Shown here one piece after another: positions 1 to 8,637 of a stretch of 15,829 bases of DNA. The stretch comes from an uncultured Selenomonadaceae bacterium (lineage in GTDB: Bacteria; Bacillota; Negativicutes; Selenomonadales; Selenomonadaceae). The DNA lies in assembly GCA_937902665.1 (NCBI GenBank), contig CALELM010000076.1, forward strand, positions 1-15,829. Direction: 5' to 3'. The position numbers and the translations under genes were made by a program. Position 1 is the stretch's first letter; each line of letters opens with the position of its first letter. Under the pieces are notes generated by a model, which did no database searches, was not told where the DNA came from, and was given only the letters and a program-made list of their open reading frames with translations.

Positions 1-60
1 GGTTTCCCCCACTTACAGCAAGCTGTTGAAGAAGGGGACATCTTAGCTTCGTTATTTTCC
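1..60 (+). repeat. Dispersed intergenic repeat R, copy 1 (at pyrE stop)
   Basis: The first 60 bases closely match positions 10647-10708 in the same orientation. They share GGTTTCCCC, then ACTTA, then AGCAAGCTGTTGAAGAAGGG, then TTAGCTTCGTTAT, with most differences clustered in one six-base stretch. The copy extends into the pyrE stop codon (52-54), so pyrE ends inside the repeat. On the minus strand it could fold with CCCC/GGGG outer pairing around ACAG-CTTG-CTGT. There is no T tract, so it is not a convincing intrinsic terminator for the pyr operon. The window begins at the same base where the homology with copy 2 begins, so the copy may continue outside. Confidence 0.75.
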
Positions 61-627
61 AGTTCTTCCTCTTTTCGTCATGGGTTCTCCTTTTTGGCAA
101 AGAGGACATTCTTCTGGTCTATAAGTTTCCACTTCCATATGAAGGAGTGCTGTACAAGGAACATCGCCGAAATCAACCTTTCCTCCGCTGCGGTCAACAA
201 GCATACTGACTGCAACCGGAATCGCTCCTTGCTCCTTCACCACATCAATAACTTCTTTGATAGAACCGCCAGTCGTAACAACGTCTTCAACAATCAAGAC
301 ACGTTCTCCATGATGAAGCGAAAACCCACGGCGAAAAGTCATCTTGCCATTTTCACGTTCCGTAAAAATAGCACGGGTTCCCAATGCCTTTCCTGTCTCA
401 TGAGCCAGCAGGACCCCCCCGGTAACAGGACCAACTACAGTTTCAATATTGGCATCCTTAAATTTTTCTGCCATAGCCTCACAAAGCTGCTGCGTATATA
501 CAGGATGCTGAAGGACATTAAACTTCTCTACATAATGGGGACTGTGCAGACCTGATGTCAAAAGGAAATGACCATTCATAATGGCATTTGTCTTAATCAG
601 TAATTCCTTAACTTCCTGTTCTGTCAT
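52..627 (-). CDS. pyrE: Orotate phosphoribosyltransferase
   Basis: The 191-residue protein transfers phosphoribosyl from PRPP to orotate to give OMP, the fifth step of UMP synthesis, in the cytoplasm. The PRPP-binding signature is clear at residues 110-122 (VLIVEDVVTTGGS), preceded by the GPVTGGVLLAHETG region near 66-79. The length and the C-terminal ECPLCQKGEP segment with a CPLC pair (174-177) match the shorter PyrE subgroup common in Firmicutes. The ATG start overlaps the pyrF stop as ATGA and has a GAGGA ribosome site, so the two are translationally coupled. It is the last gene of the pyr operon. Its stop codon lies within a dispersed repeat, so the last few residues may have been reshaped by repeat insertion. 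Identification is secure; only the exact native C-terminus is uncertain. Confidence 0.97.
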   Translation of the reverse strand: MTEQEVKELLIKTNAIMNGHFLLTSGLHSPHYVEKFNVLQHPVYTQQLCEAMAEKFKDANIETVVGPVTGGVLLAHETGKALGTRAIFTERENGKMTFRRGFSLHHGERVLIVEDVVTTGGSIKEVIDVVKEQGAIPVAVSMLVDRSGGKVDFGDVPCTALLHMEVETYRPEECPLCQKGEPMTKRGRTGK

Positions 628-1340
628 TTTACATTCCTCATTTCTTTAATTATGTTTTCGGCTGCAAGCCTAACATCATCTGCCATACGAATAGGACGAC
701 CAACGACAAGATGCGATGCACCATTTCTGAGTGCCATTTCAGGAGTTGCTATTCTGCTCTGATCATCAATCGATGCACCAGCAGGACGAATCCCCGGCGT
801 TATAATAAGAAAATCCGGTCCACATGCTTCACGGATGATAGACGCTTCCTGTGGGGAGGCTACAACACCATCCAGTCCTGCTTTCTTTGCCAGCTTTGCA
901 AAATTGAGTACCTGTCCCTTCATATTGACCGTCTGACCAAGATCCTGCCAATCTTCCTTATTGATACTAGTCAATACTGTAACAGCGATTACTTTGGGAC
1001 AAGGTATTCCTTGCTCCTGTGCTTCCAATCTAAGCTTATCCACAGCAGTTTTCATCATAGTATATCCGCCACCAGCATGAACATTCAAAATGTCGGCACC
1101 AAGATTCATCAAAGAACAAAGTCCACCAGCTACGGTATTTGGTATATCATGCAATTTCAAATCAAGAAATACATGCTTTCCCTGTTCCTTTAAATAGGAT
1201 ACTACAGAGGGGCCTACACTATAGAACAATTCCATACCGACTTTGTAATATGTAACAGAATCTCCCAATTTTTCAACAAAGCTTTTTACGTCTTCCATTG
1301 TGTGAACATCTAACGCAACAATCAAGCGATCGTCATGCAT
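624..1340 (-). CDS. pyrF: Orotidine 5'-phosphate decarboxylase
   Basis: This enzyme decarboxylates OMP to UMP, the last step of the pathway. The catalytic Lys/Asp cluster is visible as DLKLHDIPNTV (residues 60-70 from the start chosen here). It is followed by the barrel motifs ASPQEA, TPGIRP and VVGRPI near the C-terminus that hold the phosphate. The open frame extends to an ATG at 1364, but that codon lies inside the end of pyrD and has no ribosome site. The ATG at 1340 follows AAGGTGGG at a suitable distance just after the pyrD stop and gives 238 residues, the usual length for the bacterial type 1 enzyme. It overlaps pyrE by four bases (ATGA). Identification is certain; the start is well supported. 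Confidence 0.97.
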   Translation of the reverse strand: MHDDRLIVALDVHTMEDVKSFVEKLGDSVTYYKVGMELFYSVGPSVVSYLKEQGKHVFLDLKLHDIPNTVAGGLCSLMNLGADILNVHAGGGYTMMKTAVDKLRLEAQEQGIPCPKVIAVTVLTSINKEDWQDLGQTVNMKGQVLNFAKLAKKAGLDGVVASPQEASIIREACGPDFLIITPGIRPAGASIDDQSRIATPEMALRNGASHLVVGRPIRMADDVRLAAENIIKEMRNVK

Positions 1341-1356
1341 ATTGGCACCCACCTTC

Positions 1357-2277
1357 TTATACACATTTTATCTTTCCAACAAGTTCCTTAATGCTTTCAA
1401 GCTTTTTTTCCTTTAAATAATTTTCCAAGCCAAGGATAATCTTTTCCGTTACCGTGGGATCCACAAAATTCGCCGTCCCAACAGCAATCGCATCAGCACC
1501 TGCCAAAAAGAATTCCACAGCATCTTGCCAAGAAGAAATTCCTCCCATTCCAATAATTGGAACATGAACCTTTTGCGCTACCTGCCAAACCATCCGAAGC
1601 GCTACTGGCTTCACGCACGGTCCAGAAAGCCCACCTGTAATATTTCCCAACGTTGGTTTCCAAGTATGAATATCAATTTCCATCCCCATCAGCGTGTTAA
1701 TCAAAGATATAGCATCTGCACCGGCAGCTTCCACAGCTTGTGCCATTTCTGCAATATCCGTAACGTTAGGAGAAAGCTTCAGAATCACTGGCTTGCTTGT
1801 ATTCTTTTTTGCCTCAGCCACTACTGCGGAAGCTGCTTTTGGATCCGTTCCGAAAACAATGCCCCCTTCTTTTACATTAGGGCAAGAAACATTCAGCTCG
1901 ATTCCTGCCACTCCCGGCACATCCAGCAACTTTGCCAGTATTCCATATTCTTCTACCGTACTTCCTGAAATGTTGACGATGACATTCATATTATACCTTG
2001 AGATACGCGGCAGGGTTTCCTTTAAAAAGACATCTACTCCCGGATTTTCCAAACCAATGCAATTTAACATGCCCGACGGGGTTTCCGCAATTCGGATGCC
2101 CTCGTTTCCCCGACGCGGTTTCAAGGTTGTTCCTTTGACCATAACACCGCCAAGCTGGGAAAGATTTGTGAAATCAACAAATTCTTCCCCAAAGCCAAAG
2201 GTTCCAGAGGCAGTCAGCACAGGTGTTTTCATGGAAATTCCTGCAATCTCCGTAGATAAAAGTGACATCTCACTCAT
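1357..2277 (-). CDS. pyrD: Dihydroorotate dehydrogenase B, catalytic subunit
   Basis: This is the FMN-containing catalytic subunit of class 1B dihydroorotate dehydrogenase, which oxidises dihydroorotate to orotate and passes electrons via PyrK to NAD+. Class 1 is shown by the catalytic cysteine in ELNVSCPN (C132 from the chosen start). The FMN phosphate-binding region GGISSWQDAVEFFLAGADAI is near the C-terminus. The longer frame begins at 2298 inside pyrK. The ATG at 2277 has a perfect AGGAGG seven bases upstream and overlaps the pyrK stop as ATGA, giving 306 residues as usual for the family. The immediately upstream pyrK confirms the 1B heterotetramer rather than the fumarate-dependent 1A or membrane class 2 enzyme. 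Confidence 0.97.
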   Translation of the reverse strand: MSEMSLLSTEIAGISMKTPVLTASGTFGFGEEFVDFTNLSQLGGVMVKGTTLKPRRGNEGIRIAETPSGMLNCIGLENPGVDVFLKETLPRISRYNMNVIVNISGSTVEEYGILAKLLDVPGVAGIELNVSCPNVKEGGIVFGTDPKAASAVVAEAKKNTSKPVILKLSPNVTDIAEMAQAVEAAGADAISLINTLMGMEIDIHTWKPTLGNITGGLSGPCVKPVALRMVWQVAQKVHVPIIGMGGISSWQDAVEFFLAGADAIAVGTANFVDPTVTEKIILGLENYLKEKKLESIKELVGKIKCV

Positions 2278-3056
2278 GCAAATACCTCCTGCGCCCAAAA
2301 TACCGGACCATCCTTGCAGACCTTTTTACGCTTGTTATCCGTAGTATCAATAGAACAGGAAAGGCATGCGCCAAGACCACACGCCATTCTTTTTTCCAGT
2401 GAAACCTGACAAGGAATGCAAGCAGCCTTTGCAATCTCGGCTATGCTTCGCATCATGATTTCAGGGCCACAAACAATAATCGCATCATATTGCTCATTTT
2501 TTAAAAGCTGTGGAAGCAATGTTGTCGTAAACCCCTTGGTTCCAACGGATCCGTCATCTGTCGTAATATGAACTTTGGAAACAAACGGCTCAAACAATTC
2601 TTTCCAAAAAAGCTCGCTTTTATTCTTTGCCCCCATCAAAACTTCGGCAGCACTGCCCATTTCTTTTGCATAAAAAAGCAATGGTGCAAGTCCCATGCCA
2701 CCGCCAACCAACAATGGTTTCTTAACATTCATCGTGAAACCATTTCCTAAAGGACCAAGCACATTGATGATATCCTTGGAGCGAAGGGAAGAAAACGCCT
2801 TCGTCCCCTTCCCAACCACACGATAAATAAAGGAGATTGTGCCACGCTCCACGTCCGCATCCGCAACCCCAACAGGACGCCGCAATAAGATGTCTCCACC
2901 CAGCAGTCGGAGCTGGACAAAACAACCGGGGCTTGCTGCTTCTGCAATCTGCGGACAATAAACCGTCATTTTGAATATATTGTCCAAGAGCTGTTTCTGC
3001 TCAAGAATCTCTGCATCAACTGCAAATTTATGCAAGGTCATCACCGCCGCCAACAT
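2274..3056 (-). CDS. pyrK: Dihydroorotate dehydrogenase B, electron-transfer subunit
   Basis: This FAD and [2Fe-2S] subunit carries electrons from PyrD to NAD+. The ferredoxin-reductase-like fold is indicated by the flavin-binding RRPVGVAD motif (around residues 59-66) and the nucleotide-binding GGGMGLAPL. The C-terminal CGLGACLSC ... C pattern places four iron-sulfur cysteines at 226, 231, 234 and 247. At 260 residues the size is normal. The 5' end overlaps the end of carB by up to 29 bases. The ATG at 3056 is weakly preceded by GCAGGA, while an in-frame ATG at 3041 is also possible with a poor GGCGG site, so the first five residues are unsure. It is coupled to pyrD through ATGA. Confidence 0.95.
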   Translation of the reverse strand: MLAAVMTLHKFAVDAEILEQKQLLDNIFKMTVYCPQIAEAASPGCFVQLRLLGGDILLRRPVGVADADVERGTISFIYRVVGKGTKAFSSLRSKDIINVLGPLGNGFTMNVKKPLLVGGGMGLAPLLFYAKEMGSAAEVLMGAKNKSELFWKELFEPFVSKVHITTDDGSVGTKGFTTTLLPQLLKNEQYDAIIVCGPEIMMRSIAEIAKAACIPCQVSLEKRMACGLGACLSCSIDTTDNKRKKVCKDGPVFWAQEVFA

Positions 3057-6000
3057 AATCCTGCACTGCCAGAGAATAGACTAGCCTCCGTTCACGCATA
3101 AAGGAAAGCACACGCAAAACCTCCCAAGCCGTATCCAAAGATGTCAGGCAGGCAATCCCATGCTCTACCGTTGCACGACGAATCTTAAAGCCATCGCCTA
3201 CGGAATGCTTGCCCTGCGTCAACGTATTGATTACCATATTGATTTTTCCACTCTTTATGCGCTGAATAATATCTGTGCTGCGCTCATGCACCTTGCCGAC
3301 AAGCTCTGCATCAATGCCGATGGATTGAAGGGCTTTTGCCGTTCCGCTCGTAGCAACAATATGAAAACCAAGTTCATTGAATGCCTTGGCTAACTGCTTC
3401 ATTTCTTCCTTGTCTTTATCCGCAACCGTAAAGAGTATGCATCCATTGGTTGGCACATTCGTTCCCGAACCTACAATAGCCTTGTACAAAGCTCGTGCAT
3501 AATGATAGTCGATTCCCATAACTTCGCCTGTAGACTTCATTTCAGGGCCAAGTGCAATATCAACATCCTGCATCTTTGCAAAAGAGAACACAGGAGCCTT
3601 AACTGCAACATACGGCTTCGGCGTAACCAGACCGGAACGGAATCCCAGTTCCTTCACCGTGCTGCCAAGTGCAATACGGGTTGCAACATTCACCATTTTT
3701 ACATCTGTCACCTTGGACAAGAACGGAACTGTACGGGAAGACCGAGGATTTACTTCGATGATAAACACTTCATCGTTGACAACAACAAACTGTATGTTCA
3801 GCAATCCCTTGACATGCAGTGCGACTGCCAACCGCTTCGTATAGTCAATAATCGTATAAATGACCTTTGCCGGAAGAGTCTGTGGAGGATAGACAGCAAT
3901 ACTGTCACCAGAATGAACACCTGCACGTTCAATATGCTCCATAATTCCCGGAATAACAACATCCACTCCATCGGAAATACCATCCACCTCAACTTCCGTG
4001 CCTTGCATATAGCGGTCAACAAGAACTGGATGATCCGGCGTTACCTTGACAGCCCGGCTCATGTAATCACGAAGTTCTTCTTCGTTATACACAATCTCCA
4101 TAGCACGTCCGCCAAGGACATAGGATGGGCGAACCATGACAGGATATCCTATATCAGCAGCACCAGTGATAGCTTCCTCCAAATTGGTTACGGAAATACC
4201 TTTCGGGCGAGGAATTTGTGTTTCATCCAGAACCTCATCAAAACGTTCACGGTCTTCTGCACGATCAATGTCATCCACAGAGGTACCGAATACCTTGACT
4301 CCGGCCTTGCTCAGGGATTCTGCTAAATTGATAGCTGTTTGCCCGCCAAACTGGACAATAACGCCTTCCGGTTTTTCCTTGTCAATGATGTTCAAAACAT
4401 CTTCCGTTGTCAACGGCTCAAAATAAAGGCGATCCGAAATATCAAAATCCGTGGAAACTGTTTCTGGGTTGTTGTTGACAATAATTGCCTCAATGCCCAT
4501 TTCACGAAGTGCCCAAACGGAATGAACAGAACAATAGTCGAACTCAACGCCTTGCCCTATACGAATCGGTCCAGAGCCAAGAACCATAACCTTGCGGGCA
4601 CTTGATACCTTAACCTCATCCTCCTGTGCATGGAATGTGGAATAGTAGTATGGGGTAGCTGCTTCAAATTCAGCAGCACAGGTATCTACCATCTTGTAGC
4701 ACGGAAGAATGTTCATCTCTTTACGGATTGCACGAATCTGATCCATCGTCTTGCCCGCTATTTCAGCAATAGAGCGATCTGCCAATCCCACATCCTTTGC
4801 CGCAAGCATCAGATCAGGAGTCATTTCTTCCTTCTGAATACGATTTTCAATATCCGTGATATTTTTTATCTTGTGAATAAACCACTTGTCAATCTTGGTA
4901 ATGTCATGAATTTCCTCTACGCTAGCAATCTGACGGCGAAGTGCTTCTGCAACAACAAAAATTCGCTCATCGTTAATGCGAGAAAGATTCTTCTTGACTC
5001 TCCCATCATCCCATGCATCCATTTTCTCCATGTGCAGACGATGAACACCAATCTCCAAAGAGCGAACTGCCTTCAAAATCGCACCCTCAAAATTGCGATC
5101 GATGGACATAACCTCTCCCGTTGCTTTCATCTGTGTTCCAAGCGTATGGTCAGCATACACAAACTTATCAAACGGCCAACGAGGGAACTTGACCACGCAA
5201 TAGTCCAAGGCAGGCTCAAAACATGCTTTCGTCTTTTGCGTTACTGCATTTGTGATTTCATCCAAAGAATACCCAATGGCAATCTTTGCAGATACCTTTG
5301 CTATTGGATATCCTGTTGCCTTAGAGGCAAGTGCAGAAGAACGACTGACACGAGGATTTACTTCAATTACATAGTATTGGTTGCTATTGGGATCCAATGC
5401 GTACTGCGCATTGCAACCGCCCTCAATGCCAAGCTCACGAATAATCCGAAGAGATGCACTTCTCAGCATCTGGTATTCGTGGTCAGTCAAGGTCTGTGAC
5501 GGTGCAACTACGATACTGTCACCTGTATGCACGCCAACAGGATCAAAATTTTCCATATTGCAGACAGTAATGCAGTTATCGTTCCCATCACGCATAACCT
5601 CATACTCGATTTCCTTCCAGCCAGCTACGCTGCGTTCAATCAGGACCTGTCCTATCATACTGTACTTCAAGCCCTTGATCACGATTTCGATGAGTTCTTC
5701 CTCATTGTCAGCGATACCGCCACCAGTTCCTCCCATAGTATAAGCTGGACGGACAATAATTGGATAACCGATTTCATTAGCAAAATCTACAGCAGACTTT
5801 ACATCCTCAACAATAGTGCTTTCCGGAATCGGCTCACCAAGCTTTTGCATGGTTTCCTTAAAAAGCTCGCGATCCTCTGCCTGCTCAATGGCTTTTAATG
5901 GTGTACCAAGAAGTTCTACATTGTACTTTTCCAAAACACCATTTTCTGCCAACTGCACTGCCAAATTCAATCCAGCCTGCCCGCCAAGGGTAGCAAGGAG

Positions 6001-6255
6001 ACCATCCGGACGTTCCTTGGAAATAATCTCCTCCAAAAATTCTGGAGTCAATGGTTCTATGTAAACACGGTCTGCAATATGCGTATCTGTCATAATCGTA
6101 GCAGGATTGCTGTTCACAAGCACAACTTCCAATCCTTCTTCTTTCAATGCACGACAAGCCTGTGAACCTGCATAGTCAAATTCAGCAGCCTGACCGATAA
6201 TAATTGGACCAGAACCAATAACCATTACTTTTTTTAAGTACTCTTTCTTCGGCAC
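3028..6255 (-). CDS. carB: Carbamoyl phosphate synthase, large subunit
   Basis: This 1075-residue synthetase subunit makes carbamoyl phosphate from bicarbonate, two ATP and ammonia channelled from CarA. It shows the expected internal duplication. Each half starts with a matching nucleotide-site motif: VMVIGSGPIIIGQAAEFDYA near residue 10 and VMVLGSGPIRIGQGVEFDYC near 558. ATP-grasp domains with TMGGTGGG and VLGGRAMEIV follow. The last ~140 residues form the MGS-like allosteric domain (ILFTVADKDKEE ... ATSGTAKAL), where UMP inhibits the family. The start is GTG at 6255. The carA end supplies GGGGGAG just upstream, and the carA stop lies three bases before the GTG. Because it sits in a pyr operon next to pyrB, this is probably the pyrimidine-dedicated copy; whether an arginine-specific copy exists cannot be judged here. 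Confidence 0.97.
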   Translation of the reverse strand: MPKKEYLKKVMVIGSGPIIIGQAAEFDYAGSQACRALKEEGLEVVLVNSNPATIMTDTHIADRVYIEPLTPEFLEEIISKERPDGLLATLGGQAGLNLAVQLAENGVLEKYNVELLGTPLKAIEQAEDRELFKETMQKLGEPIPESTIVEDVKSAVDFANEIGYPIIVRPAYTMGGTGGGIADNEEELIEIVIKGLKYSMIGQVLIERSVAGWKEIEYEVMRDGNDNCITVCNMENFDPVGVHTGDSIVVAPSQTLTDHEYQMLRSASLRIIRELGIEGGCNAQYALDPNSNQYYVIEVNPRVSRSSALASKATGYPIAKVSAKIAIGYSLDEITNAVTQKTKACFEPALDYCVVKFPRWPFDKFVYADHTLGTQMKATGEVMSIDRNFEGAILKAVRSLEIGVHRLHMEKMDAWDDGRVKKNLSRINDERIFVVAEALRRQIASVEEIHDITKIDKWFIHKIKNITDIENRIQKEEMTPDLMLAAKDVGLADRSIAEIAGKTMDQIRAIRKEMNILPCYKMVDTCAAEFEAATPYYYSTFHAQEDEVKVSSARKVMVLGSGPIRIGQGVEFDYCSVHSVWALREMGIEAIIVNNNPETVSTDFDISDRLYFEPLTTEDVLNIIDKEKPEGVIVQFGGQTAINLAESLSKAGVKVFGTSVDDIDRAEDRERFDEVLDETQIPRPKGISVTNLEEAITGAADIGYPVMVRPSYVLGGRAMEIVYNEEELRDYMSRAVKVTPDHPVLVDRYMQGTEVEVDGISDGVDVVIPGIMEHIERAGVHSGDSIAVYPPQTLPAKVIYTIIDYTKRLAVALHVKGLLNIQFVVVNDEVFIIEVNPRSSRTVPFLSKVTDVKMVNVATRIALGSTVKELGFRSGLVTPKPYVAVKAPVFSFAKMQDVDIALGPEMKSTGEVMGIDYHYARALYKAIVGSGTNVPTNGCILFTVADKDKEEMKQLAKAFNELGFHIVATSGTAKALQSIGIDAELVGKVHERSTDIIQRIKSGKINMVINTLTQGKHSVGDGFKIRRATVEHGIACLTSLDTAWEVLRVLSFMRERRLVYSLAVQDYVGGGDDLA

Positions 6256-6258
6256 AGA

Positions 6259-7332
6259 TTACTCCCCCTTCTTGAGCAGTTCCCAAAACTCATCAAACAA
6301 ATACATATTGTCATCCGGACCCGGCGAAGCTTCTGGATGGTACTGTACAGAGAAAATAGGAAGCTCTGCATGACGCATACCTTCCACTGTTCCATCATTA
6401 ACCGAAACGTGCGTCACTTCCAAAGGAAGCTGTTCCAAGGATCTTTCATCAACGGCATATCCATGATTCTGCGAAGAAATATGAACCCGACCATTTTTCA
6501 GGTTCTTCACCGGCTGATTTGAACCACGATGGCCAAACTTCAGCTTGTAAGTATCTGCACCCAGAGAAAGTGCCAACAGCTGATGCCCAAGGCAAATACC
6601 AAAAATAGGTTTTTTCCCAAGAAGCTTCTTTACTTCCTCAATCACTTCCGGTACATCCTTAGGGTCTCCGGGGCCATTGGAAAGAAAAACTCCGTCAGGA
6701 TCCATCGAAAGAATATCTTCTGCCTTCGTTTGTGCCGGAACAACCGTCAGCTTGCAGCCAAGCTCATGCAGGGAATTCAGAATGTTTTGCTTCACACCAA
6801 AATCCATGCAAACAACGTGCGGCGCATCTTTCTTTTCTGATTCTATTGTGTATATTTTAGAAGTCGTCACTTCCTTGACAACATCTTTTTTTATTGGTAC
6901 AGAAAAAAGTTCGTCAATTTCTGACTGTGAAGCATCCTCAGCTACAATGATACCCTTCATTGTGCCGGCAGAACGAATCTTTTGGGTAACTGCACGCGTA
7001 TCTACATTGTACAAACACGGTATGCCCTGCTTGGTCAAGAAATTGGCTAAAGATGTCTCATAATGCCAGTTGCTTCCCGTTTCGCAAAGCTCACCAATAA
7101 TAAACCCATTTACAAAGGATTTGCGAGACTGCATAAAGATCTCTGCAATTCCATAATTACCAACCATAGGGTAAGTAAGGGTCACAATCTGACGGCAATA
7201 GGACGGGTCGGTCAGGATTTCCTGATAGCCTGTCATTCCTGTGTTAAAAACTACTTCTCCAGTCGCCCTAATGTTGTTCAGCAATGTCCCATAGAATACA
7301 CTGCCGTCCTCTAAAATCAATTTGCCTTTCAA
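6259..7332 (-). CDS. carA: Carbamoyl phosphate synthase, small (glutaminase) subunit
   Basis: This 357-residue class I glutamine amidotransferase hydrolyses glutamine and delivers ammonia to CarB. The nucleophile cysteine is C247 in GICLGHQLL and the catalytic His/Glu are H332 and E334 in QYHPEASPGP. The N-terminal half carries the CarA-specific domain (GEVVFNTGMTGYQEILTDPS). The start codon is TTG at 7332, not ATG. It is preceded by a strong GGAGG with a seven-base spacer, and the protein then begins with the family-typical KGKLILEDGSVFYG. It follows pyrC after 15 bases and runs into carB with a three-base gap. Confidence 0.97.
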   Translation of the reverse strand: MKGKLILEDGSVFYGTLLNNIRATGEVVFNTGMTGYQEILTDPSYCRQIVTLTYPMVGNYGIAEIFMQSRKSFVNGFIIGELCETGSNWHYETSLANFLTKQGIPCLYNVDTRAVTQKIRSAGTMKGIIVAEDASQSEIDELFSVPIKKDVVKEVTTSKIYTIESEKKDAPHVVCMDFGVKQNILNSLHELGCKLTVVPAQTKAEDILSMDPDGVFLSNGPGDPKDVPEVIEEVKKLLGKKPIFGICLGHQLLALSLGADTYKLKFGHRGSNQPVKNLKNGRVHISSQNHGYAVDERSLEQLPLEVTHVSVNDGTVEGMRHAELPIFSVQYHPEASPGPDDNMYLFDEFWELLKKGE

Positions 7333-7347
7333 AATAACACCTCCGCA

Positions 7348-8637
7348 TCAATCAATAATCTTGCCATCACGCATAACAATACGTCCATCAACAATTGTCA
7401 TAACCGCTTTTCCTCTGAGTTCTCGTCCCACGAAAGGAGAATGTGTCCCTTTTGTATAAAATTGTTCCGCATCAACCACCCAAGCTTTCTCGGTATCAAT
7501 AATGGTAATATCTGCCGGCATATCAACCCCAAGACTGCCTGCATGCAATCCAAAGATTTTGGCAGGAGCATACGTCATCTTTTCTACAAGCATTGGCAAT
7601 TCCACTTTTCCCGTATGATACAAGTCCGTCAGCAGCACACCAAGAGCTGTTTCCAGTCCTGGAAAACCACTCGGAGCATAAATATATTCCCTGTCCTTTT
7701 CTTCCTCTGCATGAGGAGAATGATCTGTCACAATCATATCGATCGTGCCGTCCTTCAGTCCAGCCAAAACAGCTTCCACATCCTTTTGCGTTCGGAGCGG
7801 AGGATTGATTTTAGTAGAAGAATCCGTAAAATCCACGCAATTCTCCGTCATGGTCAAATGCTGCGGAGTAACCTCAGCTGTTACCTGAACACCACGGGAT
7901 TTTGCTTGACGTACAATTTCAACGGAACGAGCGGAGCTAATATGCGCAACATGCACCTTGGCTTCTGCATACTCCGCCAGCATAATATCTCGCATAACAG
8001 CAATATCCTCTGCAACAGTTGGACGGCCCTTCATGCCAAGCAATGCACTCTTATGACCTTCATTCATAACGCCATCTTCCACAAGCGTAGTTTCTTCATC
8101 ATGATTGATAATTATCTTTCCAAAAGGCTTCAAGTAATCGTAAGCATTCAGCAAAAGCTTTGCCGACTGCACATAATGCCCGTCGTCAGAAAAGGCAACT
8201 GCACCAGCCTCCGACATATCTCCAACCTCAGCAAGCTCTGCCCCCTGCTGTCCCTTAGAAAGTGCGCCGATTACCTCCACATGAACAACCCCAACATCTT
8301 TTGCTCGCTCTTGAAGGGAGCGAACGAGTGCCGCATTGTCCACTACGGGCTTTGTATTTGGCATAGTTGCAACCGTAGTATATCCACCTGCAGCGGCCGC
8401 TTGAGTTCCCGACACAAAATCCTCTTTTGCCTCCTGCCCAGGTTCACGCAAATGAACATGCATATCAATAAGGCCAGGCGTAACTATTTTTCCCGTTACA
8501 TCAATAACATCAGCATCATCTGCAGAAATATTTTTTGCAACCTCTGCAATTTTTCCATTTTCTATAAGCACATCAAGAATTTCATCTAACTGGTTTTTGG
8601 GATCAATTACACGACCATTTTTCAACAAAGTTTTCAT
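7348..8637 (-). CDS. pyrC: Dihydroorotase
   Basis: This amidohydrolase cyclises carbamoyl aspartate to dihydroorotate, the third step. The 429-residue length and the DMHVHLREPG motif (H60, H62, R64) place it in the longer Firmicute/Aquifex-type group rather than the ~345-residue E. coli type. Other metal or catalytic positions are visible: D151/D152 in SDDGH, H179 in INHDEE, H232 in VAHISS and D305 in TDHSPHA. The ATG overlaps the pyrB stop as ATGA, with GGAGG nine bases upstream inside the pyrB end. All active-site residues look intact, so it is expected to be catalytic and not a PyrB-associated inactive homologue. Confidence 0.97.
   Translation of the reverse strand: MKTLLKNGRVIDPKNQLDEILDVLIENGKIAEVAKNISADDADVIDVTGKIVTPGLIDMHVHLREPGQEAKEDFVSGTQAAAAGGYTTVATMPNTKPVVDNAALVRSLQERAKDVGVVHVEVIGALSKGQQGAELAEVGDMSEAGAVAFSDDGHYVQSAKLLLNAYDYLKPFGKIIINHDEETTLVEDGVMNEGHKSALLGMKGRPTVAEDIAVMRDIMLAEYAEAKVHVAHISSARSVEIVRQAKSRGVQVTAEVTPQHLTMTENCVDFTDSSTKINPPLRTQKDVEAVLAGLKDGTIDMIVTDHSPHAEEEKDREYIYAPSGFPGLETALGVLLTDLYHTGKVELPMLVEKMTYAPAKIFGLHAGSLGVDMPADITIIDTEKAWVVDAEQFYTKGTHSPFVGRELRGKAVMTIVDGRIVMRDGKIID

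Noticed and set aside
1..51. Intrinsic terminator after pyrE
   Set aside because: Hairpin pairing is possible within repeat R, but no T tract follows within the window.
4630..5499. Plus-strand open frame of 289 codons antisense to carB (and similar ones antisense to pyrC and hisIE)
   Set aside because: It lies wholly within conserved carB coding sequence, has no recognisable domain, and its Cys/Asn/His-rich composition is typical of a shadow frame.
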